DNA of 64,000 nucleotides from Pseudomonas sp. MRSN 12121 (GCF_000931465.1 NZ_CP010892.1:4735388-4799387); one strand, 5' to 3'; positions 12,501-18,834 are shown, counted from the first letter of the stretch. A program made the numbers and translations. The notes: generated by a model not told the origin, from the letters alone.

Positions 12501-14699
12501 CTCGCGATGCGCCCCCGGCGCGGCCACCACCAGGCGCGCGCCGGCGAGCAGCGGCCAGAAGAATTCCCAGACCGACACGTCGAAGCTGAACGGGGTCTTT
12601 TGCAGCACCGAATCACTGGCGTCCAGGCCATAGGCCTGCTGCATCCAGCACAGGCGGTTGACCAGCGCGGCATGGCTGTTGCCGGCGCCCTTGGGCTTGC
12701 CGGTGGAGCCGGAGGTGTAGATCACGTAGGCCAGGTTCTGCGGCTGGGCGCTCGGCACCAGCGGCGCTTCGCTGTAGCCATCCAGCCAGTCCTGTTCCTG
12801 ATCGAGAACCAGGGTCTTGACCGCGTCGCCCGGCAGCAGCGGCAGCAACGCGCTTTGCGTCAGCAGCAGGCCGATGCCGCTGTCCTCGATCATGTAGGCC
12901 AGGCGCTCCAGCGGGTATTCCGGATCCAGCGGCACATAGGCGCCGCCGGCCTTGAGGATCGCCAGCAGGCCGACCACCATTTCGATCGAGCGCTCGACAC
13001 AGATGCCCACCAGCACATCCGGGCCCACGCCCTGCTCGCGCAGCAGGCGCGCCAGCTGGTTGGCGCGGGCATCGAGCCGGGCGTAGCTCAGTTCCTGCTC
13101 GGCGAACACCAGGGCCGGCGCGTGTGGGGCGCGTTGCACCTGCTCTTCGATCAATTGATGAATGCAGCGCTCGACCGGGTAGCGGGCCTCGGTCCGGTTC
13201 CACTCCTCGACTAACTGCTGGCGCTCGGCGGCGGCCAGCATCGGCAGCTCGCCGATCCGCTGGGTGCTGTCGGCAACCATCGCCTGCAACAGGCGGGTCC
13301 AGTGCTGCGCCATGCGCTCGATGGTGGCGGCGTCGAACAGGTCGTTGGCATAAGTCAGCGCGGCCTGCAGCCGGCCGGACTTCTCGAAGGTGTCCAGGGT
13401 CAGGTCGAACTGGGTGGTGCGGCTCTGCCATTCCACCAGGCCCAGCTCCAGGCCCGAGGCGGTGCTGACCGCGGCGATATCGGCGACCTGCGGCTGGTGG
13501 TTGTACATCACCTGGAACAGCGGCGTGTGGCTCAGGCTGCGCTCCAGCTTGAGGGCTTCCACCAGTTGCTCGAACGGCAGGTCCTGGTGGGCCTGGGCGC
13601 CGAGGGCGGCTTCCTTGACCTGTTGCAGCAGCGCGTCGACCCGGGTCTGGCCGTCCAGCCGGGTGCGCAGCACCTGGGTGTTGACGAAGAAGCCGATCAG
13701 CCCTTCGACTTCCGCACGGTTGCGGTTGGCGATCGGCACGCCGACGCGGAGGTCGCCCTGCCCGGTGTAGCGGTGCAGCAGCACGTTGAAGGCACCGAGC
13801 AGCAGCATGAACAGGGTCACGTTGTGCTGCCGGGCGCAGGCGCGCAGTTGCTCGGCCAGCGCCGGCTCGATGGCGAAGTCGTAGCGGGTGCCGCGATGGC
13901 TGGGCATGGCCGGGCGCGGATGATCGGTGGGCAGCTCCAGCACCGGGTGTTCGTCCCCCAGCTGCGCCTGCCAGTACTCCAGCTGCCGCGCCTGCTCACC
14001 GGCTTCCAGCCAGCGGCGCTGCCACAGGGCGTAGTCGCTGTACTGGATCGGCAGCGCCGGCAACTGCGGCGTTTGCTGCTGTTCATGGGCGTCGTAGCAG
14101 CGCACGAACTCGTCGATCAGCACGTTCATCGACCAACCGTCGGAAACGATGTGGTGCAGGGTCAGCAGCAGCACATGTTCCTCGGCCGCCAGTTTCAGCA
14201 GCGTGACCCGCAGCAGCGGGCCCGTCCCGAGATCGAACGGCAGCAGCGACTGGCGCTGGGCCTCGGCGGCCACCGCCTGTTCGCGCGCGTCCGGCGCCAG
14301 GGCGCTCAGGTCCTGCACCTGGACGGGCACCGCGACCTCGACCGCCACCTGCTCCAGGCGCTCGTCGGGGTGGCGCTTGAACACAGTGCGCAGGGTTTCG
14401 TGGCGTGCCACCAGGCTGGCGAACGCCTGCTCCAGGGCCGTCAGGTTCAGGGCACCGCGCAAGCGCACCGCGCCCGGCAGGTTATAGGCGCCGCTGTGCG
14501 GGTCCATCTGCCAGAGGAACCACATGCGGCGCTGGGCATAGGACAGCGCCTGGCGGTCGTCGGCGGCGATCCCGGCCGGAATCGGAAACAACGAAAAGTC
14601 GATGTTTTCCGCCCGCAGACCATCGAGGAACAACCGCCGTTTTTCCAGCGGCAGCTCGATAAATCGACTGGCGAGTTTCAGGGACTTTTCAGCATTCAT
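510..14699 (-). CDS. pvdI: Pyoverdine peptide synthetase, four modules (C-A-T-E-C-A-T-C-A-T-C-A-T)
   Basis: A 4,729-residue NRPS. Module 1: LCL condensation domain (HHIVSDG near 185), adenylation domain (about 470-990), carrier domain with GGDS (near 1046) and epimerization domain (HHLVVDGVSW near 1226). Module 2: DCL condensation domain (HHILMDG near 1686), adenylation and carrier (near 2564). Modules 3 and 4 are C-A-T, with carrier serines near 3606 and 4668. Specificity residues read by eye: A1 DVWHVSLIDK, a serine code; A2 DGEDHGTVVK, the lysine code of pyoverdine synthetases; A3 DILQLGLIWK, glycine; A4 DGEVCGGVTK, unassigned but expected to be N5-formyl-N5-hydroxyornithine. The order D-Ser-Lys-Gly-fOHOrn fits the start of the pyoverdine peptide known from P. 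fluorescens ATCC 13525 / P. chlororaphis. There is no thioesterase domain, so the chain passes to the next enzyme, 4 nt downstream. A PvdS box lies about 55 bp upstream. The pvdI symbol is by role and order. Confidence 0.93.
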   Translation of the reverse strand: MNAEKSLKLASRFIELPLEKRRLFLDGLRAENIDFSLFPIPAGIAADDRQALSYAQRRMWFLWQMDPHSGAYNLPGAVRLRGALNLTALEQAFASLVARHETLRTVFKRHPDERLEQVAVEVAVPVQVQDLSALAPDAREQAVAAEAQRQSLLPFDLGTGPLLRVTLLKLAAEEHVLLLTLHHIVSDGWSMNVLIDEFVRCYDAHEQQQTPQLPALPIQYSDYALWQRRWLEAGEQARQLEYWQAQLGDEHPVLELPTDHPRPAMPSHRGTRYDFAIEPALAEQLRACARQHNVTLFMLLLGAFNVLLHRYTGQGDLRVGVPIANRNRAEVEGLIGFFVNTQVLRTRLDGQTRVDALLQQVKEAALGAQAHQDLPFEQLVEALKLERSLSHTPLFQVMYNHQPQVADIAAVSTASGLELGLVEWQSRTTQFDLTLDTFEKSGRLQAALTYANDLFDAATIERMAQHWTRLLQAMVADSTQRIGELPMLAAAERQQLVEEWNRTEARYPVERCIHQLIEEQVQRAPHAPALVFAEQELSYARLDARANQLARLLREQGVGPDVLVGICVERSIEMVVGLLAILKAGGAYVPLDPEYPLERLAYMIEDSGIGLLLTQSALLPLLPGDAVKTLVLDQEQDWLDGYSEAPLVPSAQPQNLAYVIYTSGSTGKPKGAGNSHAALVNRLCWMQQAYGLDASDSVLQKTPFSFDVSVWEFFWPLLAGARLVVAAPGAHREPARLIDTIVQHRISTLHFVPSMLQAFIHEPGVQACTCLKRIVCSGEALPLDAQQQVFAKLPQAGLYNLYGPTEAAIDVTHWTCVDEGAQSVPIGRPIANLRTYVLDAELSPVPAGVAGELYLGGAGLARSYHRRPGLTAERFVTSPFEAGARLYRTGDRVRQRADGVIEYLGRLDHQVKLRGLRIELGEIETRLQQHPLVREAVVLVQGGKHLVGYLVLEDAEPAADWQQPLKAWLLGSLPEYMVPTYLMPLAKLPVTANGKLDRKALPLPEAAAQQAFVAPEDAMQKALAAIWGEVLGLEQVGLEDNFFELGGDSIISIQVVSRARQAGIRLSPRDLFQYQTVRSLALAAVFESQGAIDQGPVSGEAILTPAQQYFFEQAIAERGHWNQSLLLTPRQALQAPWLEGALTAVLNHHDALRLRFVQGAAGWQQKHAAPLQESGLWQCQAENGETLAALCDEAQRSLDLENGPLLRAVLVELADGSQRLLLAIHHLVVDGVSWRILLEDLQRAYEQLAAGQAPALPAKTSAYQAWAAQLQAQAGQLAGQLPYWQAQQQGGLDLPCDNPQGGLHNRLERKIESRLDRELTRQLLQSAPAAYRTQVNDLLLTALARVLCRWSGQQAALIQLEGHGREELAADLDLSRTIGWFTSLFPVRLQPHAEWPQAIKAIKEQLRGVPDKGLGYGLLRYLGEPGGRELLQALPAPRITFNYLGQFDRQFDDAALWAPAVESSGRAQDPEAPLANWLTLEGQVYGGELALQWGFSREMFADATVQRLADAYVAELKALIAHCCAAPAGQATPSDFPLARLDQAQLDALVPDSGAIEDLYPLSPMQQGMLFHTLYEPQAEAYINQLRLDIQGDLDLQAFGRAWQAALNRHAILRSSFHWLGLAVAHQLVHRQVDLQLQVIDDRDADLDGLARAERERGFELGTAPLLRLHLVRRGDAAWHLIYTSHHILMDGWSNAQLLAEVLQDYAGQAPGQPLSKPLSKYRDYLGWLQQQSSAAGEQFWKAALAPLQTPTLLAEALRPPVAGSGSAEHHTALDAAATQGLADFARQHKVTLNTLVQAAWGLLLQRYTGQDGVAFGATVSGRSAAVPGIEQQLGLFINTLPLVCAPAPDQPLAQWLVALQALNLSMREYEHVPLYDIQGWAGQQGTALFDSLLVFENFPVAEALKGGAPAGLSFGALHNHERTHYPLTLGIELGTGLRLEFSYDLARFDRAQVERLSADLVHLLAQMVAQPQAPLGELRLLDDADAAALLAVSRPALPALRSEAPADRQLVHQRFAAQAAATPEALALQAGEQRLSYGQLNALANRLAHRLLEQGVAPGQRVGLAMGRGPQLIVSLLAVLKSGAAYVPLDPKYPAERLAYMIEDSRLDLLLCATGLLPDLALPGSLPRLDLGDLHLELAAYADSDPQNRATASDLAYVIYTSGSTGQPKGVAIDHRALGEFCQGAAAYSQLTADDRVLQFATVSFDGFVEQCYPPLCVGAALVMRGDEPWDVGQLADEVVRHGVTLADLPAAYWYLLARECAIDATRSLGRLRQVHVGGEAMSVEGLRLWHEAGLGHVRLLNTYGPTEATVVSSVHECRLEDASDAFGVPIGRAIDGRALYVLDSAGQLLPGGGVGELCIGAGAGLAQGYFDRPALTAERFLPDPFAAEPGARLYRSGDLARYHGADLEYVGRIDHQVKIRGFRIEMGEIEACLQALEQVREAAVIAQEGAAGAQLVAYVVASDPAQATPALQAAYREGLRAALARSLPDYMLPSHVLLLERLPLNSNGKLDRKALPKPELAPRDQAFVAPQTELQRQLATIWEAVLQSAPIGLDDHFFERGGHSLLATQVISRVRHELHLEVPLRSLFEQPTLGAFAAACSTVQGSGTPPMQALQRGRPLALSYAQERQWFLWQLDPASAAYHVPGVLRLKGQLDLEALQRSFDTLVARHESLRTRLWQDGEQTWQVIEAAGPFELLLGEADEARLESLVDEAIARPFDLEQGPLLRVTLLQLSAEEHVLVLVQHHIVSDGWSMRIMVDELVQLYAAYSQGQDPALPALPIQYADYAQWQRQWMEAGEKARQLDYWQGLLGGEQPVLELPLDRPRPALQSYRGARLDLTLDPALAAELKDLAQQHGVTLFMLLLASFQTLLYRYSGQSDIRVGVPIANRNRVETERLLGFFVNTQVLKADIEPQTTFAGLLQQVRQRALEAQAHQDLPFEQLVEALQPERSLSHNPLFQVMFNHQSQAHDARQLPGLALHGLAWSSHTAQFDLNLDTQETAEGLWASLTYATDLFDEATAERLLHHWQNLLRAVVGQASARLDDLALLSAAQRRQLLQDWNATATAYPREQGVHQVFEAQALARPEAIALRCNGEALTYAELNRRANRLAHRLLDAGVGPDVLVAVALERSVAMVVGLLATLKAGGAYVPLDPQYPAERLAFMLEDSRARVVLTQSHLRARLHLPSGPRVLLVDEPAVDAVFSADNPCVALAPEHLAYVIYTSGSTGKPKGVMVRHQALSSFASGMAGTLEIAADARMLSLTTFSFDIFALELYVPLTVGATVILGDQALAQDPQAILDLAQAHGASVVQATPATWRMLLDSERRDALRGVTCLCGGEALPGDLAQRLLDLQGRVWNLYGPTETTIWSAAHRLSDARPFVGRPIANTGLFILSADLAPCPPGAAGELLIGGVGLARGYHGRAALTAERFVPDPFSSSGERLYRTGDLARYRADGVVEYIGRVDHQVKVRGFRIELGEIESALREQAEVREAAVLAENDRLIAYLVTHEPLADAQQAGLRERLKAALRETLPDYMVPAYLLFLERMPLTPNGKLDRKALPKPDASLLRKRHVAPVSAREQQVAAIWAEVLEIAQVGLEDHFFELGGHSLLATRVVSRVRQALGLEVALKALFEHPVLGDFVQALGDAASEVSAIFQADRALPLPLSYAQERQWFLWRLDPQSAAYHIPSALRLKGRLDLSALQRSFDALVARHESLRTHLHQDGERIVQVIRPRASLEIALASTDEASLQARVVAEISRPFDLQQGPLLRVTLLRLSEDEHVLVLVQHHIVSDGWSMQVMVEELVRLYGAYSQGQDPVLPALPIQYADYAVWQRQWMEAGEKQRQLDYWLKQLGGAQPVLELPFDHPRPALPSHRGARLDLTLDTSLLAGLQALAQAEGVTLFMLLLASFQALLHRYSGQEDIRVGVPIANRNRVETERLIGFFVNTQVLKAEIDGQTTVAQLLQQVKQRALEAQAHQDLPFEQLVEALQPERSLSLSPLFQVLFNHRVTLADSQWRAVPQLDIDVVTWDEGVAQFDLALDIEEAPAELRASLSYATDLFEAATIERMARHWQNLLRAMVADRRQSIGQVVLLDAEEQQQILDLWDRTDSGFPAQRLVHELVADRARETPEAVAVIFGEQQLTYGELESSANRLARALIARGVGPEVRVAIAMPRSAEIMVAFLAVLKAGGVYVPLDVEYPRDRLLYMMQDSRARLLLSHSAVLQQLPIAEGLSTLAVDRTEEWADYSDTAPEVALDGDNLAYVIYTSGSTGMPKGVAVSHGPLVAHIIATGERYEMSPADCELHFMSFAFDGSHEGWMHPLINGARVLIRDDSLWLPEYTYAQMKRHGVTVGVFPPVYLQQLAEHAERDGNPPAVRVYCFGGDAVAQSSYDLAWRALRPTYLFNGYGPTETVVTPLLWKARKGDPCGAAYAPIGELLGNRSGYVLDAQLNLQPIGVAGELYLGGEGVARGYLERPAMTAERFVPDPFGKPGSRAYRSGDLTRGRPDGVVDYLGRVDHQVKVRGFRIELGEIEARLREQDSVREAVVVAQDGPSGKQLVGYIVALDPSVAADTSAQAACRETLRRALKARLPDYMVPAHLMFLEQMPLTPNGKLDRKGLPQPDASLLQQEYVAPESELEQQIAAIWAEVLRLPRVGRNDHFFELGGHSLLATQITSRVQAELGLEVPLAALFQTESLQAYAQAAGACRSGSAEDFDDLRQFMSELEAI

Positions 14700-14754
14700 C
14701 TGGCTTCATCCGTAGCTGTGGGGTATCGAGCAAAGGCTCGGCTATCCCTACGGA

Positions 14755-14778
14755 ACGGATGGGCCAGGGGAAAAATTA
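14755..14778 (-). promoter_or_regulatory. PvdS iron-starvation box of the NRPS operon
   Basis: Reading toward the NRPS, TAATT is followed by exactly 16 nt and then CGT. This is one mismatch from the TAAAT-N16/17-CGT box of the extracytoplasmic sigma factor PvdS. It lies about 55 bp before the NRPS start codon, a suitable promoter distance. Confidence 0.7.
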
Positions 14779-14815
14779 ACCGCCGCCGGACACGCGCCAG
14801 GCCGCGCCGCGCGGC

Positions 14816-14839
14816 TAAATTCCACGGCGGGCGACTCGT
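14816..14839 (+). promoter_or_regulatory. PvdS iron-starvation box of the siderophore-interacting protein gene
   Basis: A perfect TAAAT-N16-CGT match, 34 bp upstream of the ATG at 14874. With the divergent box at 14755-14778 it forms a bidirectional PvdS promoter region, so the reductase and the synthetase should be induced together by iron limitation. Confidence 0.8.
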
Positions 14840-14873
14840 CAAGACAGGACCACCCTTTATCAAGGTCGCCATC

Positions 14874-15857
14874 ATGTCCTCTGCCATTTCCCTGGCCGCC
14901 CTGCTGGCCAACAATCCCCTGGCACACGGCTTGCGCAAACTGGTCGGCGCCGGCAGCCAGGCACCGCGCGCCTATCGCCTGATCAATGTCGAGCTCAAGC
15001 AACGGATCGACCTCAGCCCGTGCCTGGCGCGCCTGGTGTTCGGCGGCGAAGACGTCGCCCATGTGCGCACCCTGGCGCCGGACCAGCGCATCAAGCTGCT
15101 GTTTCCCGCCGCCGACGGCTGCCCGCCGGACCTGCCGCGCATCGGTGACTGGCACGCCGCCCGGCGCAAGCTGCCGGCAGCGCAACAGCCGCCGATGCGC
15201 ACCTACACCATCCGCGCCCTGCGCGCCGAGCCGGCGGAACTGGACGTGGACTTCGTGCTGCACGGGGTCAGCGGCCCGGCATCGCGCTGGGCGACCCACG
15301 CCAAGGTCGGCGACCGCCTGCAAATGGCCGTGCCGAACAAGGCGTTCAGCGGCGACCCCGGCGGCTACGAATGGCAACCGCCGGCCGGCATCCGCAAGGT
15401 GCTGCTGATCGGCGACGAAACCGCGCTACCGGCCATCGCCGGGATTCTCGAGGACCTGATGGAGTACCCGGTGCCGCCCGACGTCCAGGCCTTTATCGAG
15501 GTGCCCCACGAAAGCGATTGCCTGGCCCTGCGGCACAACCACCAGACCCGCCTGAGCTGGCTGCCCCGGGATGTGCTCGGCGCCGCGCATGGCGAGGCGC
15601 TGATGCACGCCGCGCGGGAGCTGGCCGAGCTGCCCGCGCCGAGCAGGCCGCCGCGCCGGCCCAAGCCCCGGGAACAGGCCGACGACCTGCGCCCCTGGGA
15701 TTCGGCCACCCCGTCGGACAACGGCTTCTATGCCTGGATCGCCGGCGAGTCGGGCACGGTGATGAAGATCCGCCGGCACCTGATCGACGAACGCGGCCTG
15801 GAACGTCGCAACCTGGCGCTGATGGGCTACTGGCGCCAGGGCCGCTCGCTGGAATGA
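14874..15857 (+). CDS. Siderophore-interacting protein (FAD-dependent ferric-siderophore reductase family)
   Basis: A 327-residue cytoplasmic protein of the SIP/ViuB family. These flavoproteins reduce Fe(III)-siderophore complexes so that iron is released inside the cell. Visible are the FAD-binding segment MRTYTIR (family form R-x-Y-T-x-R), a central HGVSGPASRWA segment of the flavin domain, a nucleotide-binding-like VLLIGDETALPAIAGIL stretch, and the C-terminal family motif FYAWIAGESG. The internal ATG at 14874 is chosen because it follows the perfect PvdS box and begins the family homology. A proline/arginine-rich linker near residue 260 is longer than usual. It is divergent from the NRPS. 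Acting on ferri-pyoverdine or on another ferric siderophore are both possible. Confidence 0.88.
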   Translation: MSSAISLAALLANNPLAHGLRKLVGAGSQAPRAYRLINVELKQRIDLSPCLARLVFGGEDVAHVRTLAPDQRIKLLFPAADGCPPDLPRIGDWHAARRKLPAAQQPPMRTYTIRALRAEPAELDVDFVLHGVSGPASRWATHAKVGDRLQMAVPNKAFSGDPGGYEWQPPAGIRKVLLIGDETALPAIAGILEDLMEYPVPPDVQAFIEVPHESDCLALRHNHQTRLSWLPRDVLGAAHGEALMHAARELAELPAPSRPPRRPKPREQADDLRPWDSATPSDNGFYAWIAGESGTVMKIRRHLIDERGLERRNLALMGYWRQGRSLE

Positions 15858-15910
15858 GCGGCCTGGAATGACCGGCGCGGCACACGCCAGCCCCGGAGCC
15901 TGGCGCCTGC

Positions 15911-16651
15911 TCAGCCGGTCAGCGCCTCGCGCAGCGCCTGCCGGCGCATATGCGGCTCCAGGTAGCCCTTGAGCAGGCGCAGCACTTTCGGCTCGTGCTC
16001 ATGGATGAAGAAGTGCCCGCCGGACAGCATGTCCACCGAGAAACTACCGCTGGTTTCCCGACGCCAGGCCATCAGTTGCTCGCTGCTGGCCCGATCTTCC
16101 CGGCCGCCCAGCACATGCACCGGGCACTTGAGCGGGGCGCGTTGCTGCGGGCGGAAACTGCCGCATAGCAGGAAGTCGGCGCGCAGCACCGGCAGCGTCA
16201 GGCTCATCAGCTCGCGGTTGGCCAGTACCTCTTCGCTGGTGCCATTGAGGGTGCGCAGTTGCTCGATCAGCTGGGCATCGCTTTTCGGCTCGGCGAGGTC
16301 GCGGTCGTACTCGTGGCGCATGCTCGGCGCCGCGGTGCCCGAGGCGAACAGCGCCACCGGCTCCGGGCCGCCCAACTGGCGCAGGGCATGGGCCAGCTCG
16401 CAGGCCAGCAAGGCGCCCAGGCTATGGCCGAACAAGGCGTAGGGCGCCTGGGTGTGTGCCAGATGCTCCCTGGCCAGTTGCCGGGCCAGCGGCGCCAGGT
16501 CGGTCTGCAAGGCTTCGCCGAAACGCGCGCCGCGCCCCGGCAGTTCCACCGGCTGCAACTTCAGCCAGTCGGGCAACTTGCGCCGCCAGCGGCTGTAGAC
16601 CATGGCGCTGGCTCCGGAATACGGCAGGCACAGCAGCGTCAGCTGGGTCAC
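15911..16651 (-). CDS. pvdG: Type II thioesterase of pyoverdine assembly (PvdG-like)
   Basis: A 246-residue alpha/beta hydrolase of the editing thioesterase family, which removes stalled or wrongly loaded acyl groups from NRPS carrier domains. The nucleophile is in GHSLG (Ser77); the later acid (GGREDRAS) and histidine (SGGHFFIHEH) complete the triad. The start is GTG at 16651, preceded at good spacing by a GAGGGGA ribosome site. The reading frame is open further upstream but lacks family similarity there. A PvdS-type box lies at 16687-16710. The gene is convergent with the reductase gene, 53 bp away. The strong likeness of the N-terminus to PvdG (TLLCLPYSGASAMVYSRWRR) supports the name. Confidence 0.87.
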   Translation of the reverse strand: MTQLTLLCLPYSGASAMVYSRWRRKLPDWLKLQPVELPGRGARFGEALQTDLAPLARQLAREHLAHTQAPYALFGHSLGALLACELAHALRQLGGPEPVALFASGTAAPSMRHEYDRDLAEPKSDAQLIEQLRTLNGTSEEVLANRELMSLTLPVLRADFLLCGSFRPQQRAPLKCPVHVLGGREDRASSEQLMAWRRETSGSFSVDMLSGGHFFIHEHEPKVLRLLKGYLEPHMRRQALREALTG

Positions 16652-16686
16652 GGTGTTCCCCTCGAAAAAATGATGGCAAGGAGTGA

Positions 16687-16710
16687 ACGTGCCGCCGCGC
16701 CAGCAAATTA
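16687..16710 (-). promoter_or_regulatory. PvdS-type box of the thioesterase gene
   Basis: TAATT followed by 16 nt and CGT, reading toward the thioesterase and ending 36 bp before its GTG start. It has the same one-base deviation (TAATT for TAAAT) as the NRPS box. Confidence 0.65.
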
Positions 16711-16743
16711 GTCCCGGTCCGCCGTCAACCTCCGCCGTCAACC

Positions 16744-16845
16744 TGTAGGAGCGAAGCTTGCTCGCGATGATCGTTAACGATGACGCGTATCGACCGGGTC
16801 TACGCGGCGTCCTCAAGTTCATCGCGGGCAAGCCTCGCTCCTACA
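16744..16845. repeat. REPIN (two inverted REP sequences)
   Basis: The left arm tgtaggagcgaagcttgctc continues cgcgatga. The right arm at 16819-16845 is its inverted, slightly diverged copy (tcatcgcgggcaagcctcgc, then tcctaca). A spacer of about 48 bp lies between. This is the common Pseudomonas REP doublet; it can form a long hairpin 3' of the convergent genes. Confidence 0.9.
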
Positions 16846-16914
16846 GTCGATCGTCGGCGTGTGCCCCATCGGCGTCAGGTGGTCGACCGCTCGCGAGGGC
16901 CTGTGCCGCAGGCC

Positions 16915-18108
16915 TCAGGCCGCCGCCGGCTGCCGGCGCGTCAGCCGGCGCCCGCTCTGCACCGCCGCGCCCAGCACCACCGCGCCGGCCGCCAGCGCCA
17001 CCCAGAAACCGCTGCGCGCGCCGAAGGCATCCACCAGCCAGCCGGAACTCGCGGCGCCGATGGCCACGCCGATGCTCAGCCCGGTGATCAACCAGGTCAG
17101 GCCCTCGGTGAGCTTGGCCGGCGGCACGATGTTCTCCACCAGGGCCATAGCCACGATCAGGGTCGGGGCGAAGAACAGCCCGGCCACGAACACCGCCAGG
17201 GACAGGCCGAAGATATTGCTCGCCAGCAGCAGCGGCAGCGTGGTCACGGCGGTGGCGATGCCGCCGTACATGAACAGCCGCGGCAGCGGCACATCCAGCT
17301 TCAGGGCCCCGAAGGCGATGCCCGCCAGGCAGGAACCGATGGCGTACACCGACAGCACGATACTCGCCGCCGCAGGCTGCCCCTGCTGCTGGGCGAAGGC
17401 CACGCTGACCACGTCCACCACGCCGACGATCACGCCCAGGGCGATCATCAGCAGCACCAGCAGTTGCAGCTCCAGCGAACGGATGATCGACGCCTTGTGC
17501 CGCTCTTCATGGGGGTGCACCGGCGGCTCGGTCGAGCGCTGCGCCACCAGGGCGGTGACGCCGATCGCCAGCAGCACCAGCGCCACCAGCGGACCGGCCT
17601 CGGGGAACACCGCCACGCACAGCCCCACCGACAGCGGCGGGCCGACGATGAAGCACACCTCGTCGAGCACCGACTCCAGGGCGTAGGCGGTCTGCAACCG
17701 CGGCTGGCCCCGGTACAGCTCGGTCCAGCGGGCGCGGACCATCGCCGACATGCTCGGCATGCAACCGGCCAGGGCGGCGAACAGGAACAGCGTCCAGTGC
17801 GGCGCCTGCAAGCGCGTGCACAGCAGCAGGGCCAGCAGCGCCCCGCCGCCCACGCCGGCGGCGATCGGCAACACCCGGCCCTGGCCGAAGCGGTCGACCA
17901 TGCGCGACACCTGGGGCGCGCAGAACGCGGTGGCCAGGGCGAAGGTGGCCGCCACCGAACCGGCCAGCGCATAGCCGCCCTTGAGTTGCGAGAGCATGGT
18001 GATCAGGCCGATGCCGGTCATGGAAATCGGCATCCGCGCAATCATCCCCGCCGTCACGAAAGCGCGGCTGCCGGGGGCGTCGAACAGTTCGCGGTAAGGG
18101 TTCGCCAT
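16915..18108 (-). CDS. Major facilitator superfamily transporter
   Basis: A 397-residue membrane protein with about 12 hydrophobic segments, the usual MFS size. The two six-helix halves are joined by a charged loop (RSTEPPVHPHEERHK near residue 200). A QVSRMVDRFGQGRVLP stretch after helix 2 matches the MFS loop 2-3 signature (G-x-x-x-D-R-x-G-R form). The start is placed at MANPYREL (18108). It is divergent from a TetR gene with two operators between them, so it is most simply the exporter that the TetR protein represses. The substrate cannot be told. Nothing ties it to pyoverdine export apart from proximity. Confidence 0.85.
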   Translation of the reverse strand: MANPYRELFDAPGSRAFVTAGMIARMPISMTGIGLITMLSQLKGGYALAGSVAATFALATAFCAPQVSRMVDRFGQGRVLPIAAGVGGGALLALLLCTRLQAPHWTLFLFAALAGCMPSMSAMVRARWTELYRGQPRLQTAYALESVLDEVCFIVGPPLSVGLCVAVFPEAGPLVALVLLAIGVTALVAQRSTEPPVHPHEERHKASIIRSLELQLLVLLMIALGVIVGVVDVVSVAFAQQQGQPAAASIVLSVYAIGSCLAGIAFGALKLDVPLPRLFMYGGIATAVTTLPLLLASNIFGLSLAVFVAGLFFAPTLIVAMALVENIVPPAKLTEGLTWLITGLSIGVAIGAASSGWLVDAFGARSGFWVALAAGAVVLGAAVQSGRRLTRRQPAAA

Positions 18109-18167
18109 TGTCTGTACACCTGTGCTGGGGGCAGTAACTTGCCAGAAATGCACCGCGCGGCAAAAAT

Positions 18168-18214
18168 ACATACGGTGCGTATGTGAAAATCATGAAAACA
18201 TACGCCGCGTATGT
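18168..18214. promoter_or_regulatory. Twin palindromic operators between MFS and TetR genes
   Basis: Two 17-bp palindromes, ACATACGGTGCGTATGT (18168-18184) and ACATACGCCGCGTATGT (18198-18214), differ only in the central bases. Their centres are 30 bp apart, about three helix turns. They lie between divergent genes and cover the expected promoters of both. They are the predicted binding sites of the adjacent TetR protein. Confidence 0.85.
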
Positions 18215-18246
18215 CAAACCATTTATCAGCTGTGTGAGTGCCCGCC

Positions 18247-18834
18247 ATGAGCCCGCGTCAACGCGCCGAGATGATCGAAGAAACCCGCAGCAAACTCATC
18301 GCCAGCGCCCGCCGGGCCTTCGGCAGCCTGGGTTATGCCAATACCTCGATGGACGATCTGACCGCCGAGGCGGGGCTGACCCGGGGCGCCTTGTACCACC
18401 ATTTCGGCGACAAGAAGGGCTTGCTGGCGGCGGTGGTCGAACAGCTCGACGCGGAAATGGACCAGCGCCTGGAGGCGATCTCGCGCGGCACCGACGACCT
18501 CTGGGGCGCCTTTGTCCAACGTTGCCGGACCTACCTGGAAATGGCCCAGCAGGCCGAGATCCAGCGGGTCATGCTGCAGGACGCGCCGGCCGTGCTGGGC
18601 GACCTGTTCGAGGCCAGCGAAGAACGCTGCGTGCACTCCTTGAGTGGCCTGCTCGACGAGCTGATCCAGGCCGGGCTGGTGGTCCCCGCCCCCAGCGAAG
18701 CCCTGGCGCGCCTGATCAACGGCAGCCTGCTCGACGCCTCGCTGTGGATCGCCCGGGACGAACATCCGGGGCAGCGCCTGCACCAGGCGCTGGCCGGGCT
18801 GGACGTGCTGCTGCAAGGCTTGCGCGTGCGCTGA
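18247..18834 (+). CDS. TetR/AcrR family transcriptional repressor
   Basis: A 195-residue regulator. The N-terminal helix-turn-helix is clear: ARRAFGSLGYANTSMDDLTA followed by EAGLTRGALYHHFGDKKGLL, the classic TetR recognition helix. The C-terminal part is a helical ligand domain. The start is ATG at 18247; a GTG 9 nt upstream in frame is possible. It probably represses itself and the divergent MFS pump through the twin palindromes just upstream. The ligand is unknown. Confidence 0.9.
   Translation: MSPRQRAEMIEETRSKLIASARRAFGSLGYANTSMDDLTAEAGLTRGALYHHFGDKKGLLAAVVEQLDAEMDQRLEAISRGTDDLWGAFVQRCRTYLEMAQQAEIQRVMLQDAPAVLGDLFEASEERCVHSLSGLLDELIQAGLVVPAPSEALARLINGSLLDASLWIARDEHPGQRLHQALAGLDVLLQGLRVR

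Noticed and set aside
696..13214. Very long plus-strand open frames (for example 696-4529 and 4581-13214)
   Set aside because: They are antisense to the NRPS. High GC at third positions keeps the opposite frame open; the translations show no domains and are rich in Gln, Arg and His in the way of shadow frames.
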